Below, in pieces: positions 8,511-17,324 of a stretch of DNA of 64,000 nucleotides. Each line of letters begins with the position of its first letter. Position 1 is the stretch's first letter. The DNA is from Kushneria avicenniae (GTDB lineage: Bacteria; Pseudomonadota; Gammaproteobacteria; Pseudomonadales; Halomonadaceae): the NCBI RefSeq assembly GCF_900112585.1, contig NZ_FOLY01000004.1, positions 62,001 through 126,000 of the forward strand. The letters are read 5' to 3'. The position numbers and the translations under genes are program-made. Under the pieces are notes generated by a model. The model made no database searches and was not told the DNA's origin. It saw only the letters and a program-made list of their open reading frames with translations.

Positions 8511-9791
8511 CTATCGATCAATGGCACGCGCTGCAATGTCATGACGATAGAAACCGCCCTCGAACTGCATGGCAGCCACGCCCTCGTAGGCGAGATCGCG
8601 CGCGGCTTTCACGTCATCCCCGAGTGCGGTCACGCATAGCACGCGCCCGCCGGCCGTCTCGATGGCACCACGTTCGCTTTCGCGGGTACCGGCATGAAAG
8701 ACATGGCATCCAAGGCGATGGGCCGCTTCGAAACCGGTAATGACATCGCCCTTGCGATAGCCTTCCGGGTAACCCTTCGCCGCCATGACCACGCCGACCG
8801 CGGCCCGCTCATCCCACTGGCACTGATACTGGTTCAGCCGGCCATCAAGGCCCGCCTCACAAAGCTCGAGCAGATCGGATTTGAGGCGCAGCATGATCGG
8901 CTGGGTTTCAGGGTCTCCGAAGCGGCAGTTGTACTCGATCACTCTGGGGGCGCCCTGATCATCGATCATCAGGCCCGCGTAGAGAAAGCCTGTATAGGCG
9001 TGACCATCAGCCTTCATGCCCTGGATGGTCGGCATGATGATCTCGCGCATGACCCGCTTGCGGACGCTTTCGGTCACCACCGGTGCCGGCGAATAGGCCC
9101 CCATGCCGCCGGTATTGGCACCGCTGTCGTTGTCGCCGACCCGCTTGTGGTCCTGGCTGGTGGCCATCTCGAGCACGTGATCGCCATCGGCCATGACGAT
9201 AAAGCTGGCCTCTTCACCGTCAAGATACTCCTCGATGACCACCCGGGCGCCAGCATCGCCAAAGGCGTTGTCTTCCAGCATGTCCTGAACGGCGGCGCGG
9301 GCCTGCCCCATGTCCATGGCCACGATCACGCCCTTGCCGGCGGCCAGACCGTCGGCCTTGATCACGATCGGCGCACCCTGCGACTCAAGATACGCCAGCG
9401 CCGGGGCCACATCCGTAAAGCTCTGATAGCGGGCAGTAGGAATGTTGTGACGGGCCAGAAAGTCCTTGCTGAAGGCCTTGGAACCCTCGAGCTGCGCCGC
9501 CGCCGCACTCGGCCCGAAGATGCGCAGGCCCTCGGCCTGAAAACGATCCACCACGCCGGCCACCAGTGGCGCTTCGGGGCCGACCACGGTCAGCTCGACT
9601 GCCTCGCGGCGGGCTACCGCCAGCAATCCTTCGATGTCGCCGCTGGCAACATCGACGTTGCGAAGGCCGGGCTCGCGCGCGGTGCCGGCATTGCCGGGCG
9701 CCAGCAGCACCTCATCCACCCGCGGCGATTGTGCCAGTTTCCATGCCAGCGCATGTTCGCGGCCACCGCCGCCGATCATCAGTACCTTCAT
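8511..9791 (-). CDS. purD: Phosphoribosylamine-glycine ligase (GAR synthetase) PurD
   Basis: PurD catalyses the second step of de novo purine synthesis, joining glycine to phosphoribosylamine with ATP. The 426-residue ATP-grasp enzyme starts MKVLMIGGGGREHALAWKL, the conserved N-terminal nucleotide-fold motif. Further on are GSKAFSK, the ATP-grasp core around VIKADGLAAGKGV, and NCRFGDPETQ. An in-frame ATG seven codons upstream (9812) is possible, but family proteins start at this methionine. purH, its frequent partner, is not visible within the window. Confidence 0.96.
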   Translation of the reverse strand: MKVLMIGGGGREHALAWKLAQSPRVDEVLLAPGNAGTAREPGLRNVDVASGDIEGLLAVARREAVELTVVGPEAPLVAGVVDRFQAEGLRIFGPSAAAAQLEGSKAFSKDFLARHNIPTARYQSFTDVAPALAYLESQGAPIVIKADGLAAGKGVIVAMDMGQARAAVQDMLEDNAFGDAGARVVIEEYLDGEEASFIVMADGDHVLEMATSQDHKRVGDNDSGANTGGMGAYSPAPVVTESVRKRVMREIIMPTIQGMKADGHAYTGFLYAGLMIDDQGAPRVIEYNCRFGDPETQPIMLRLKSDLLELCEAGLDGRLNQYQCQWDERAAVGVVMAAKGYPEGYRKGDVITGFEAAHRLGCHVFHAGTRESERGAIETAGGRVLCVTALGDDVKAARDLAYEGVAAMQFEGGFYRHDIAARAIDR

Positions 9792-9949
9792 GCCGAAGCT
9801 TTCCTGCGTCATGGTTCAAGCCGGTTGCCCGTCTGTCCGGGCGCGTGTCGGGCGCATTATGTCAGAAAGCGCACGGGTCGTCCGCCCGGGCAAGCTGCGC
9901 TATCATCGCCGCCCCTGTCGATCCGCCCGTACCGTCTGGACATGCCACC

Positions 9950-10669
9950 ATGAATCTCCTGCTGCTCACCCGTGACGATCTTGTGCCACCTGATCGAGCC
10001 TGTATCCACGATAGTCGACGCCTGCGTCATCTTCACGAGATCCATCGGGCCTCCGCCGGCGAGGAATTGACGGTCGGGATGACCGACAAGGGCATCGGTC
10101 GTGCCCGGCTGCTCGAACTGGAAAAGGACTGCGCCGTTTTCGAGATCCTGCATCTTGATACTCCCCCGCCGCCGCCGCTGCCGCTGCATCTACTGCTGGC
10201 ACTGCCGCGCCCTCGCATGCTGGCACGCTCGCTTGAAAACATTGCCACCATGGGGGTCAAGCGACTGACCCTTCTGCACACGGCAAGGGTCGAGAAAAGT
10301 TACTGGCAGTCGCCCGAACTTCAGCCCGAGCGCATCGAGGCACATTTGCGCCTGGGCCTTGAGCAGGCCCGCGACACGATACTTCCGACGGTGGATTTCC
10401 AGCCGCGCTTCAAACCCTTTATCGAGGACAGATTGCCCGGGACAATTGCCGGCCACAGGGCCCTGCTGGCACACCCGGGTGTCGGGGAAAGCTGCCCGCG
10501 CGGGCTGCCCATGGACAGCCCCGTGACCCTGGCCATCGGCCCCGAAGGCGGGTTTATTCCCTATGAAGTGCAGCAGTTTCAGGCGCTGGGGTTTGAGGGT
10601 ATCCATCTGGGACCGCGCATCCTGCGCGTGGAAACGGCAGTAGTTTCGCTGCTTTCAAGACTTTTCTGA
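9950..10669 (+). CDS. rsmE: 16S rRNA m3U1498 methyltransferase RsmE
   Basis: RsmE methylates N3 of U1498 in 16S rRNA of assembled 30S subunits, using S-adenosylmethionine. The 239-residue protein has an N-terminal PUA-like part (about 1-70) and a SPOUT knot domain, with the signatures AIGPEGGF (about 194-201) and LGPRILRVETA near the C-terminus. The open frame extends well upstream, but the family starts at MNLLLLTRDDL, and the upstream part overlaps antisense purD sequence. It is divergent from purD and converges on the next gene. Confidence 0.93.
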   Translation: MNLLLLTRDDLVPPDRACIHDSRRLRHLHEIHRASAGEELTVGMTDKGIGRARLLELEKDCAVFEILHLDTPPPPPLPLHLLLALPRPRMLARSLENIATMGVKRLTLLHTARVEKSYWQSPELQPERIEAHLRLGLEQARDTILPTVDFQPRFKPFIEDRLPGTIAGHRALLAHPGVGESCPRGLPMDSPVTLAIGPEGGFIPYEVQQFQALGFEGIHLGPRILRVETAVVSLLSRLF

Positions 10670-10715
10670 TCCCTGCTTCGTGACACGATTCGCGCTGGCC
10701 TTCACGCCGCCAGTG

Positions 10716-12164
10716 CTACTGCGCCGCCCTGGGCTGACTGATGCGCGCACGTGCCAGCGCATCCTCCCGCAGTAGATGACGCAGCGCTTCAAAAAGCTCC
10801 GGGGCATCACGCCTGCCGTCATGAATTTCCTCGACCAGCGCCCGCGCCCCGGCGTGGGAGTCGCTGCCGTCCAACGCCAGCGAGAACTGCTGTGACAGCG
10901 TCTCCCGGACCTGATCCCAGATGGAGATACCGCGATGCTGCTGGCGAGCAATGATCGACAGCGCATTGGCCACCATCAGGGCCGAGTGGCGGGCATCACC
11001 ATTCAGTGCCGGAATGACCTCTGACTTGAGCGTCTCTCGCGTGATCGCCATCAGATCGCAGGCATCGTCGTTGAGTGCCGACAGCGCCCCCCAGGCCCCG
11101 GAAAGTGTTGGCGATCCGGCTTCGTTGCCGGACTCGGGCAAAAGTGCCGGGTCAACACCGGCTTCAAGCGGGATCAGGCGCAGCAGATCAAGTTCGAGCC
11201 CCGGTAAAAGATGTGTCGTCAGCGCCAGTTCCAGGTCGGGCTGCATTCCGCTGTCATGACGTGCTCCCTGTTCCAGCGCGATCACGGCCCAGCGCAGCGT
11301 CGCCAGGATGATCCATCGATCAAGCTGGTCACGCTCGAAACGTTCACCTCCGGCGCCCTCATAGCCTCTGACCAGGGCCTCGATCGAACCCAGCCCGCCG
11401 GCCTCGAGCGCACTTGCAAAGCGCCAGCACGGCGCACAGAACCAGCCAATATCGGCCAGCGCATCATTGGGCCCGGCAAACTCCCAGTCCAGCACGGCCT
11501 CGAGCCGGTCGTCATTGACCAGAAAATTGCCGGTGCGAAAATCGTTGTGCGCCAGTACGGTTTTTGACGGTGTGGGGGGATGGCGTTTTAGCCAGCGCAG
11601 CGCCCATGCCAGCGTCGGCTGTGGTTCGGGGATCTGCGCCAGGCGGTTCTGATAGTCAGCCAGCTGCCTTGAGACCACATTGACACCATCACATGACTGT
11701 CGCTCGTCATCAGACAACGGCAGGGCGTGAATGCGCGCCAGCTCTGCCCCGAGCGCCTCGACCAATGGTTCAAGGCCGCCGTCACCAGCCCGGGCGACCA
11801 GCGACCGGGGCGAGGCAACGCCTGCCACGTGTCGCATGATCATGAAGGGACGCCCCAGAATGGCGTTGTCCTGACACATCCACAGCGGCTCGGGCACGCA
11901 AATGCCGTAGCGCCAGGCGCGCTTGAGCAGCGCGAACTCCTCTTCGCGGCTGGCGCTGATCGCCAGCGGCGCCCGGGCGTCGCTGCGCAGCACCCAGCGC
12001 TGCTCCCCTTTCATGGGGCCGCCGATCACGCTCACCTGAAGCAGACGGTTGTCCTGGACGGCACCGCCGCCCAGGGGTCGCTGCGAGTTGATCGTGACCC
12101 ACTCGGCTCCGGCCTGCTGCGCCAGCCAGGCGTTCAGGGCTGAATCCGGATCGGTATCACTCAC
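10716..12164 (-). CDS. Fused APH-type acyl kinase plus LvaB-like domain (LvaA-LvaB fusion)
   Basis: A 482-residue protein with a GTG start behind a strong GGGAGGTG site. Residues 1 to about 340 form an ACAD10/11-type phosphotransferase: Gly-rich loop at 31-35, catalytic AHNDFRTGN with D208, and metal-binding DWE with D226. Residues about 360-482 form a separate helical domain resembling DUF6285/LvaB. In Pseudomonas putida, LvaA phosphorylates 4-hydroxyacyl-CoA and needs the small partner LvaB; there they are separate genes, here one chain. The upstream acyl-CoA dehydrogenase overlaps it by 8 bases, so the kinase and dehydrogenase are translationally coupled. The family is clear; the substrate is inference. 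Confidence 0.75.
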   Translation of the reverse strand: MSDTDPDSALNAWLAQQAGAEWVTINSQRPLGGGAVQDNRLLQVSVIGGPMKGEQRWVLRSDARAPLAISASREEEFALLKRAWRYGICVPEPLWMCQDNAILGRPFMIMRHVAGVASPRSLVARAGDGGLEPLVEALGAELARIHALPLSDDERQSCDGVNVVSRQLADYQNRLAQIPEPQPTLAWALRWLKRHPPTPSKTVLAHNDFRTGNFLVNDDRLEAVLDWEFAGPNDALADIGWFCAPCWRFASALEAGGLGSIEALVRGYEGAGGERFERDQLDRWIILATLRWAVIALEQGARHDSGMQPDLELALTTHLLPGLELDLLRLIPLEAGVDPALLPESGNEAGSPTLSGAWGALSALNDDACDLMAITRETLKSEVIPALNGDARHSALMVANALSIIARQQHRGISIWDQVRETLSQQFSLALDGSDSHAGARALVEEIHDGRRDAPELFEALRHLLREDALARARISQPRAAQ

Positions 12165-13368
12165 CTGCCACCTCCCAGCGCCAGAAGTCGTTGCCTTCGC
12201 TGCGCAGCATGCGCGCCATCAGCATCTGGTGGACCTCGGTGGCGCCATCGACGATGCGGGCCTGCCGCGCGTAGCGATAGATCCACTCGAGCACCGTGTC
12301 CTGCGAGTACCCCCTGGCACCGTGCACCTGAATGGCCACATCCACCGCCTTGTTGAGCACGTTGGAGACCGCAACCTTGGCCATGCTGATCTCCTTGCGG
12401 GCAAAACTGCCCTGATCGAGCGCCCAGGCCGCCTTCATCACCAGCGTTCGACCGATCTCGATCTCCATGGCCACCTCACCCAGCGAGGTCTGGATGCTCT
12501 GGTTGTCCGCCAGCACGCTTCCAAAAGCCTGACGGGTCTCGACATGTCCAAGCGCTTCTTCCATCGCACGCCGCGCCAGCCCCAGCCAGCGCATGCAGTG
12601 GGTCAGCCGCGCCGGGGCCAGCCGGGTCTGGGCCACCTTCATGCCCTCACCCACACCCAGCAGCACCTGATCATCGGGAATCTCGAGCCCGTCGAAAATC
12701 AGCTCACAGTGGCCGCCGTGTTCCTCGGGACCCATGATCGGAATACGGCGTTTGATCTCCCAGCCCGGCTGGTCGCGGTGGAATAGAAAGACGGTCAGCC
12801 CCTTGCGAGCGTCATCGCTGGTGCGGGCCACCAGCATGAAATGCTCGGCAAGCCCGGCACCGGTAATGAACCACTTGTGACCGTTGATGACCCAGCGGTC
12901 GCCGCGGCGCTCGGCACGGGTCTGCATCATGCCGGCCATATCGGAACCGGCACCGGGATGCGGCTCGGTCAGGGCAAAGGCACTGCGAACACGCCCGTCA
13001 ACGATCGGCTGCAGCCAGCGCGTTTTCTGCGCCTCGGTGGCTACCTTTTCAAGCACCATCATGTTGCCATCGTCAGGCGCCACGGCATTGAAGCAGACCG
13101 GCCCGAAAATGGAGCGGTTCATCGCCTCGTAGCAGGCCGCCATGCCCACCATGGAAAGCCCCATGCCACCGCGATAGCGCGGCATCTGAGGTGACCAGAG
13201 TCCGGCGTCCTTCACCTCGCCGCGCAGCCGCTTCAGGTGGTGATCCACGATGTTTTCATGCTCATCAAAATTGGCCCGATCCTGCTCCAGCGGCAGGATA
13301 CGCTCCTCCACGAAGGCACTGATGCGCTGACGGTACTGCTCGATATCCCGGGGGAGTGAAAAGTCCAT
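12157..13368 (-). CDS. Acyl-CoA dehydrogenase, ACAD11/LvaC-like
   Basis: A 403-residue FAD-dependent acyl-CoA dehydrogenase. An N-terminal helical domain (about 1-120) leads to the middle beta domain with FALTEPHPGAGSD and WVINGHKWFITGAG, then a C-terminal helical domain ending in ARIVDGATEVHQM. In ACAD10/11 systems the dehydrogenase fold works with an APH kinase to remove a phosphorylated 4-hydroxyl, and in Pseudomonas the equivalent is LvaC. It overlaps the kinase gene downstream and lies 30 bp after the SDR gene, as in the lva gene order. A plain beta-oxidation dehydrogenase is the alternative. Confidence 0.85.
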   Translation of the reverse strand: MDFSLPRDIEQYRQRISAFVEERILPLEQDRANFDEHENIVDHHLKRLRGEVKDAGLWSPQMPRYRGGMGLSMVGMAACYEAMNRSIFGPVCFNAVAPDDGNMMVLEKVATEAQKTRWLQPIVDGRVRSAFALTEPHPGAGSDMAGMMQTRAERRGDRWVINGHKWFITGAGLAEHFMLVARTSDDARKGLTVFLFHRDQPGWEIKRRIPIMGPEEHGGHCELIFDGLEIPDDQVLLGVGEGMKVAQTRLAPARLTHCMRWLGLARRAMEEALGHVETRQAFGSVLADNQSIQTSLGEVAMEIEIGRTLVMKAAWALDQGSFARKEISMAKVAVSNVLNKAVDVAIQVHGARGYSQDTVLEWIYRYARQARIVDGATEVHQMLMARMLRSEGNDFWRWEVAGE

Positions 13369-13398
13369 GTGGTGTCCAGACAGGTAGGAAAATGGGCG

Positions 13399-14181
13399 TC
13401 AGAGCGAGCTGACCATGTGGCCGCCATCAACGGTAAGCACGCTGCCGGTCATGTAGCTGCCGGCGTCGCTGCACAGCAGCAGCAAAGGACCATCCAGGGT
13501 GTCAGGCGTGCCCAGGCGCCGCTGGGGAATGCGTCGAATCAGCTTCTGCCCCTGCTCGCTCTGAAAAAAATCATGATTCAGCGGCGTATCGATATAGCCC
13601 GGCGCCAAGGCGTTGACCCGAATGCCGTAACGCGCCCATTCCAGCGCCAGATTTTTGGTGAGCTGGATCAGTCCGGCCTTGCTGGCGCTGTAGGCTGCCA
13701 CGTGACCTGCCGAGCGCAGCCCGAGAATCGAGGCCACGTTGACGATCGCACCGCCCCGTCCCTGTGCCTGCATGTCGCTGGCAACCGCCCGGGATACGCG
13801 CATGGCACCGTTGAGATTGGTATCGACAATGTCATCCCAGGCGTTCATGTCGCGTGACATCGCCGACGTCGTATCGGTAATGCCGGCGTTATTGATGACG
13901 ATATCCGGCCCCTGCCCTGCCTCGGCGATCAGCGTCTCGAGCGCGCGCTGAACGTCCTCGTCATCACGAATGTCCATGTCACACACCCACGCCCGGATGC
14001 CCTGATGCCGCAGCTCTTCGGCTCGAGCCTCCAGAGGCGCTCGACGACGCCCGGTCAGCATCAGCGATGCCCCGGCGCTGCCAAGCACCTGACTGAAATG
14101 CGCTCCCAGACCGCTGGCAGCGCCTGTAATCAGTGCCACCTGCCCTTCAAGCCGCAGGCGCGTTTCGATATCCGCTGTCAT
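13399..14181 (-). CDS. SDR-family NAD(P)-dependent oxidoreductase (LvaD-like)
   Basis: A 260-residue classical short-chain dehydrogenase. The cofactor motif TGAASGLG is at residues 19-26, NNAG at 97-100, and the catalytic S151, Y164 and K168 (YSASK) are intact. The start at 14181 places the Rossmann fold at the usual distance; the open frame upstream runs into AT-rich promoter DNA. It is the first gene of a three-gene leftward unit with the dehydrogenase and fused kinase. By analogy with LvaD it would oxidise a hydroxyacyl-CoA intermediate; this is inference from neighbours. Confidence 0.85.
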   Translation of the reverse strand: MTADIETRLRLEGQVALITGAASGLGAHFSQVLGSAGASLMLTGRRRAPLEARAEELRHQGIRAWVCDMDIRDDEDVQRALETLIAEAGQGPDIVINNAGITDTTSAMSRDMNAWDDIVDTNLNGAMRVSRAVASDMQAQGRGGAIVNVASILGLRSAGHVAAYSASKAGLIQLTKNLALEWARYGIRVNALAPGYIDTPLNHDFFQSEQGQKLIRRIPQRRLGTPDTLDGPLLLLCSDAGSYMTGSVLTVDGGHMVSSL

Positions 14182-14559
14182 GACAACTCCAGCCCTGGTC
14201 TCAATAAACACCTGTCCATGACCGCCCTCGATTACATGCAACATTAAACATAAACGATTAATGCCATCGTGGACGTCAATATTAATAATAACTTTCAAAC
14301 TACGACGTATAGTTCACTTCAAATGTGCCGGACTGATCATGTTGTTCATATAAAAGCCACAACCGCCAACACACGTTTATATTAAACTGTAAAAAAAGCC
14401 TTTAACCTTTCTGACACTTGATTAAATCAGCACTGATTAATGTTGACCTGCCCCCTGATACCTCATGATCTTTTTTAAATCATCACTCTTGGGCTTTATT
14501 TATTTAAATCTTTTTTCATTTAAATAATAAAAAAGATAAACCAATCATCGCGTGGAGAT
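14182..14559. promoter_or_regulatory. AT-rich divergent promoter region between SDR and acyl-CoA synthetase genes
   Basis: This 378-bp gap is markedly AT-rich against the coding DNA on both sides and must hold promoters for both divergent units. A palindrome AATCAG-CA-CTGATT at 14425-14438 looks like an operator half-site pair. A TTGACC at 14443 has no good -10 at the right distance, so I do not assign a promoter. No coding sequence is supported here. Confidence 0.5.
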
Positions 14560-16221
14560 ATGGCCTTGGATAACTCCTTTAGATTACAAACGTCGTCATC
14601 CCCCCCACAGGGTGAAAGTAATCATGTTCCCCTTTCGCCTATCAGCTTTCTGGAACGAGCCGTTCGGATTCATCCGGAGCGTGTTGCCGTTATCGATGAA
14701 GAGGTCACGCTCACCTATCGAGCGTTTTATCAGCGCTGCTGCCGGCTCACCGGCGCCCTGCAGGCTCTGGGGATTGCTTCTGGAGAAGTCGTCTCGACGC
14801 TGGGCATGAACTCAAGGGCCACGCTGGAGGCCCACTACGGCGTACCAATGGCGGGCGGCGTTCTCAATGCCATCAACGCAAGGCTGGATGGTGCCTCGAT
14901 TGCCTTCATCATGGCGCATGCCGAAACACGGATACTGATCTTTGACCGCAGCCTGCGCAGCACGGTGGCCGCAGCGCTTTCGCAACTGACGTCACCTGCG
15001 CCGCTATTGATCGAGATCGAAGATGGCAGCGGGGAAGCCTCCCTGCAGGCACTACCGGCATCGCATGACTACGAAGCGCTGCTGGCAGGGGCAACATCAT
15101 GGGTTTCGAAGCTGCCCGGTAATGAGCATGACTGCATCGCGCTCAACTACACCTCGGGGACCACGGGCAATCCCAAGGGCGTGATCTACAGCCATCGCGG
15201 CGCCTATCTCAATGCACTGTCCAACACGCTGACGCTGAAGATGGACGACCGCACGGTCTATCTTTGGACGCTGCCCATGTTCCACTGCAACGGCTGGACC
15301 CATACCTGGGCGGTGACGGCGGCCGGAGGTACTCACGTCTGCATGCGTCGGGTAGAGCCGGCCCGGGTGCTGGACATGATTCATACCCGGGGCATTACCC
15401 ACATGGCCGCGGCGCCCATCATCATGACCATGCTGCTGGATCAACCGGAGGCTGCTACCCCTCTCCCACACGCCGTGACGCTGGCCACGGGCGGTGCACC
15501 ACCCAACTCCGCCACCATTGCCCGCATGAGTGCGCTGGGTTTTGACGTGCTCCATCTTTACGGCATGACCGAAACCTATGGTCCTTCGCTGGTCTGTCAG
15601 TTTCAGCCGGAGTGGGCCGCCATGACCCATGAGGCACGGGCGCGCCTCCAGATCCGCCAGGGCGTGGGCACCTTCTCGATCGAGCGCGTCGCGCTGAAGG
15701 ATCCGGTCACTCATGAGGACGTGCCCGCCGACGGCCGGTCACTGGGCCATCTCATGCTGCGCGGTAACACGATCATGCAGGGCTACAACAAGAATCCTGA
15801 CGCGACCCGTGAGGCCATGGGAAGAGGCTGGCTCGATACCGGCGATATTGCCGTCATGCATGAGGATGGTTATATCGAGATTCGCGATCGCGCCAAGGAC
15901 ATCATCATCTCGGGCGGCGAATCGATCTCATCGATCGAAATCGAGGAGATCATGATGAACCATCCTGCCATCCGGGAGGTGGCCGTCATCGCCAGACCCC
16001 ACGAGTTCTGGGGCGAGACACCGCACGCCTTCGTGGTACTCGTCACCGGCGCGGACGCTCTGGACGAGACCGAACTCCTGAGCTGGTGTCGAGCGCACAT
16101 GGCACACTTCAAGGTGCCACGGCACGTCACGTTCCAGACGTCGCTCCCAAGAACTTCGACCGGCAAGCTTCAAAAATATGCCCTGCGCGAGCATCAGAAA
16201 ACGCAGATGGCAACAGCCTGA
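14560..16221 (+). CDS. Acyl-CoA synthetase (AMP-forming), LvaE-like
   Basis: A 553-residue adenylate-forming ligase that would activate a carboxylic acid to its CoA thioester. Motifs: YTSGTTGNPKG for ATP binding (about residue 200), the YGMTE motif (about 335), DTGDIA and the hinge after RDRAKD, and the C-terminal TSTGKLQK lysine near residue 540. The protein belongs to the medium/long-chain branch. It diverges from the SDR-dehydrogenase-kinase unit and probably supplies its substrate, as LvaE does for levulinate and 4-hydroxyvalerate. The ATG at 14560 has GTGGAG upstream. A terminator follows. Confidence 0.85.
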   Translation: MALDNSFRLQTSSSPPQGESNHVPLSPISFLERAVRIHPERVAVIDEEVTLTYRAFYQRCCRLTGALQALGIASGEVVSTLGMNSRATLEAHYGVPMAGGVLNAINARLDGASIAFIMAHAETRILIFDRSLRSTVAAALSQLTSPAPLLIEIEDGSGEASLQALPASHDYEALLAGATSWVSKLPGNEHDCIALNYTSGTTGNPKGVIYSHRGAYLNALSNTLTLKMDDRTVYLWTLPMFHCNGWTHTWAVTAAGGTHVCMRRVEPARVLDMIHTRGITHMAAAPIIMTMLLDQPEAATPLPHAVTLATGGAPPNSATIARMSALGFDVLHLYGMTETYGPSLVCQFQPEWAAMTHEARARLQIRQGVGTFSIERVALKDPVTHEDVPADGRSLGHLMLRGNTIMQGYNKNPDATREAMGRGWLDTGDIAVMHEDGYIEIRDRAKDIIISGGESISSIEIEEIMMNHPAIREVAVIARPHEFWGETPHAFVVLVTGADALDETELLSWCRAHMAHFKVPRHVTFQTSLPRTSTGKLQKYALREHQKTQMATA

Positions 16222-16235
16222 GTTCGTTTGCACGC

Positions 16236-16258
16236 CCCCTGCCCGGCAGGGGCTTTTT
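16236..16258 (+). terminator. Terminator after the acyl-CoA synthetase gene
   Basis: A G/C-rich hairpin (CCCCTG / CAGGGG with a CCCGG loop, extendable by a G-C pair) is followed by TTTTT. It separates the synthetase from the convergent glycosyltransferase gene. Confidence 0.8.
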
Positions 16259-16259
16259 G

Positions 16260-17324
16260 TCAGGCGCGATCGGCCGAGCGACGCCGCTGATACTGCTGAC
16301 GCAGCGCCACCACGCGCCCGGCCAGTCGAGGCGTCCGGCGCAGCAGAAACAGCAGCCGCTGCGGCGCTGAAATGGCCTGATGATGCATGCTGGTGGTGAT
16401 CGCCTCGCGAAAACCGCGATAGCGGCCGGCCTGAAGATACTCCACCGAGGCGTAGTACCAGCGCCGGGCCATGGCGAGCGTAATGGCTGGCGTATGGGAA
16501 GCATCCAGCATGGCAGCGAGATGGATCATGCACTCGGCATGGCGCGCCATGAGCGCCTGATGACGCTCGTAGCGACGGTCATCCTCCAGCTGACGCTGCT
16601 GCTGCGACCACGAGCCCTGCGCCTGCGTGCGATAGACCGCCATGACTTCAGGCAGATAGAGCGCTCCCCCCGATTGGGCCGCCAGCACCTGGAGATAAAA
16701 GTCTCCGACGGGGGCTGTGGTATGGAACCATTCGGGCAGGCGTTCCAGCACGTTTCGATGCAGCATCAGCGAAGGCGACGGACAATAGTCCCCGGTATGA
16801 ACCAGCAGCTCGTCAAGGTCCACCACACGCTCACGATTGCGACTGTCCTGCTGATCGATATGCAGACGCTCCTGCTCGGGACCGCGCCGGATCACGTTGT
16901 GATAGCTGATCTCGATGTCGGGTCTGGCCTGCATGGCGCGATACTGTCGAGCCAGTTTTTGATCATCGTTCCAGAAGTCATCCCCCTCACATAGCGCCAG
17001 ATATTCCGCCCTGGCAAAGCCTGCCGCCAGCGGCATGATCCTGCGCCCCTTCTGGTACTGGTTCTCTTCACGCAATATCGCTCGAAGTATACGAGGGTAG
17101 CGTTGGGCGTACTCATCGACGATATCGGCCGTACCGTCGGTGGAGGCATCATCGTGAACGATGATTTCAAAACAGAAATCCGTTTTCTGGCGCAGAAACC
17201 CCTCAATGGCCTCCCGGATATAGCCGGCCTGATTGAAGGTCGTGCAGATGACGCTGACTTCAGGCGTCTCCACGCCGGTCGGCCAGTGACCGATAATCGC
17301 CTCTTCAGTGGGTAGCTCGGGCAT
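16260..17324 (-). CDS. Family 2 glycosyltransferase
   Basis: A 354-residue GT-A glycosyltransferase. The N-terminal domain has VSVICTTFNQAGYI (about 24-37), the nucleotide-binding HDDASTDGT (about 57-65) and a CEGDDFW metal motif (about 112-118). The C-terminal third is helical and basic with no membrane segment, so the enzyme probably acts at the cytosolic face. It is the last gene of the dTDP-sugar operon and overlaps the flippase gene by 20 bases. It is the only glycosyltransferase in the operon. Donor and acceptor cannot be read from the sequence; the dTDP-amino sugar made upstream is the natural guess for the donor. Confidence 0.85.
   Translation of the reverse strand: MPELPTEEAIIGHWPTGVETPEVSVICTTFNQAGYIREAIEGFLRQKTDFCFEIIVHDDASTDGTADIVDEYAQRYPRILRAILREENQYQKGRRIMPLAAGFARAEYLALCEGDDFWNDDQKLARQYRAMQARPDIEISYHNVIRRGPEQERLHIDQQDSRNRERVVDLDELLVHTGDYCPSPSLMLHRNVLERLPEWFHTTAPVGDFYLQVLAAQSGGALYLPEVMAVYRTQAQGSWSQQQRQLEDDRRYERHQALMARHAECMIHLAAMLDASHTPAITLAMARRWYYASVEYLQAGRYRGFREAITTSMHHQAISAPQRLLFLLRRTPRLAGRVVALRQQYQRRRSADRA

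Noticed and set aside
8694-9953. 419-residue open frame on the plus strand
   Set aside because: Antisense to purD, which has all family motifs; the translation is His/Ala-rich shadow sequence.
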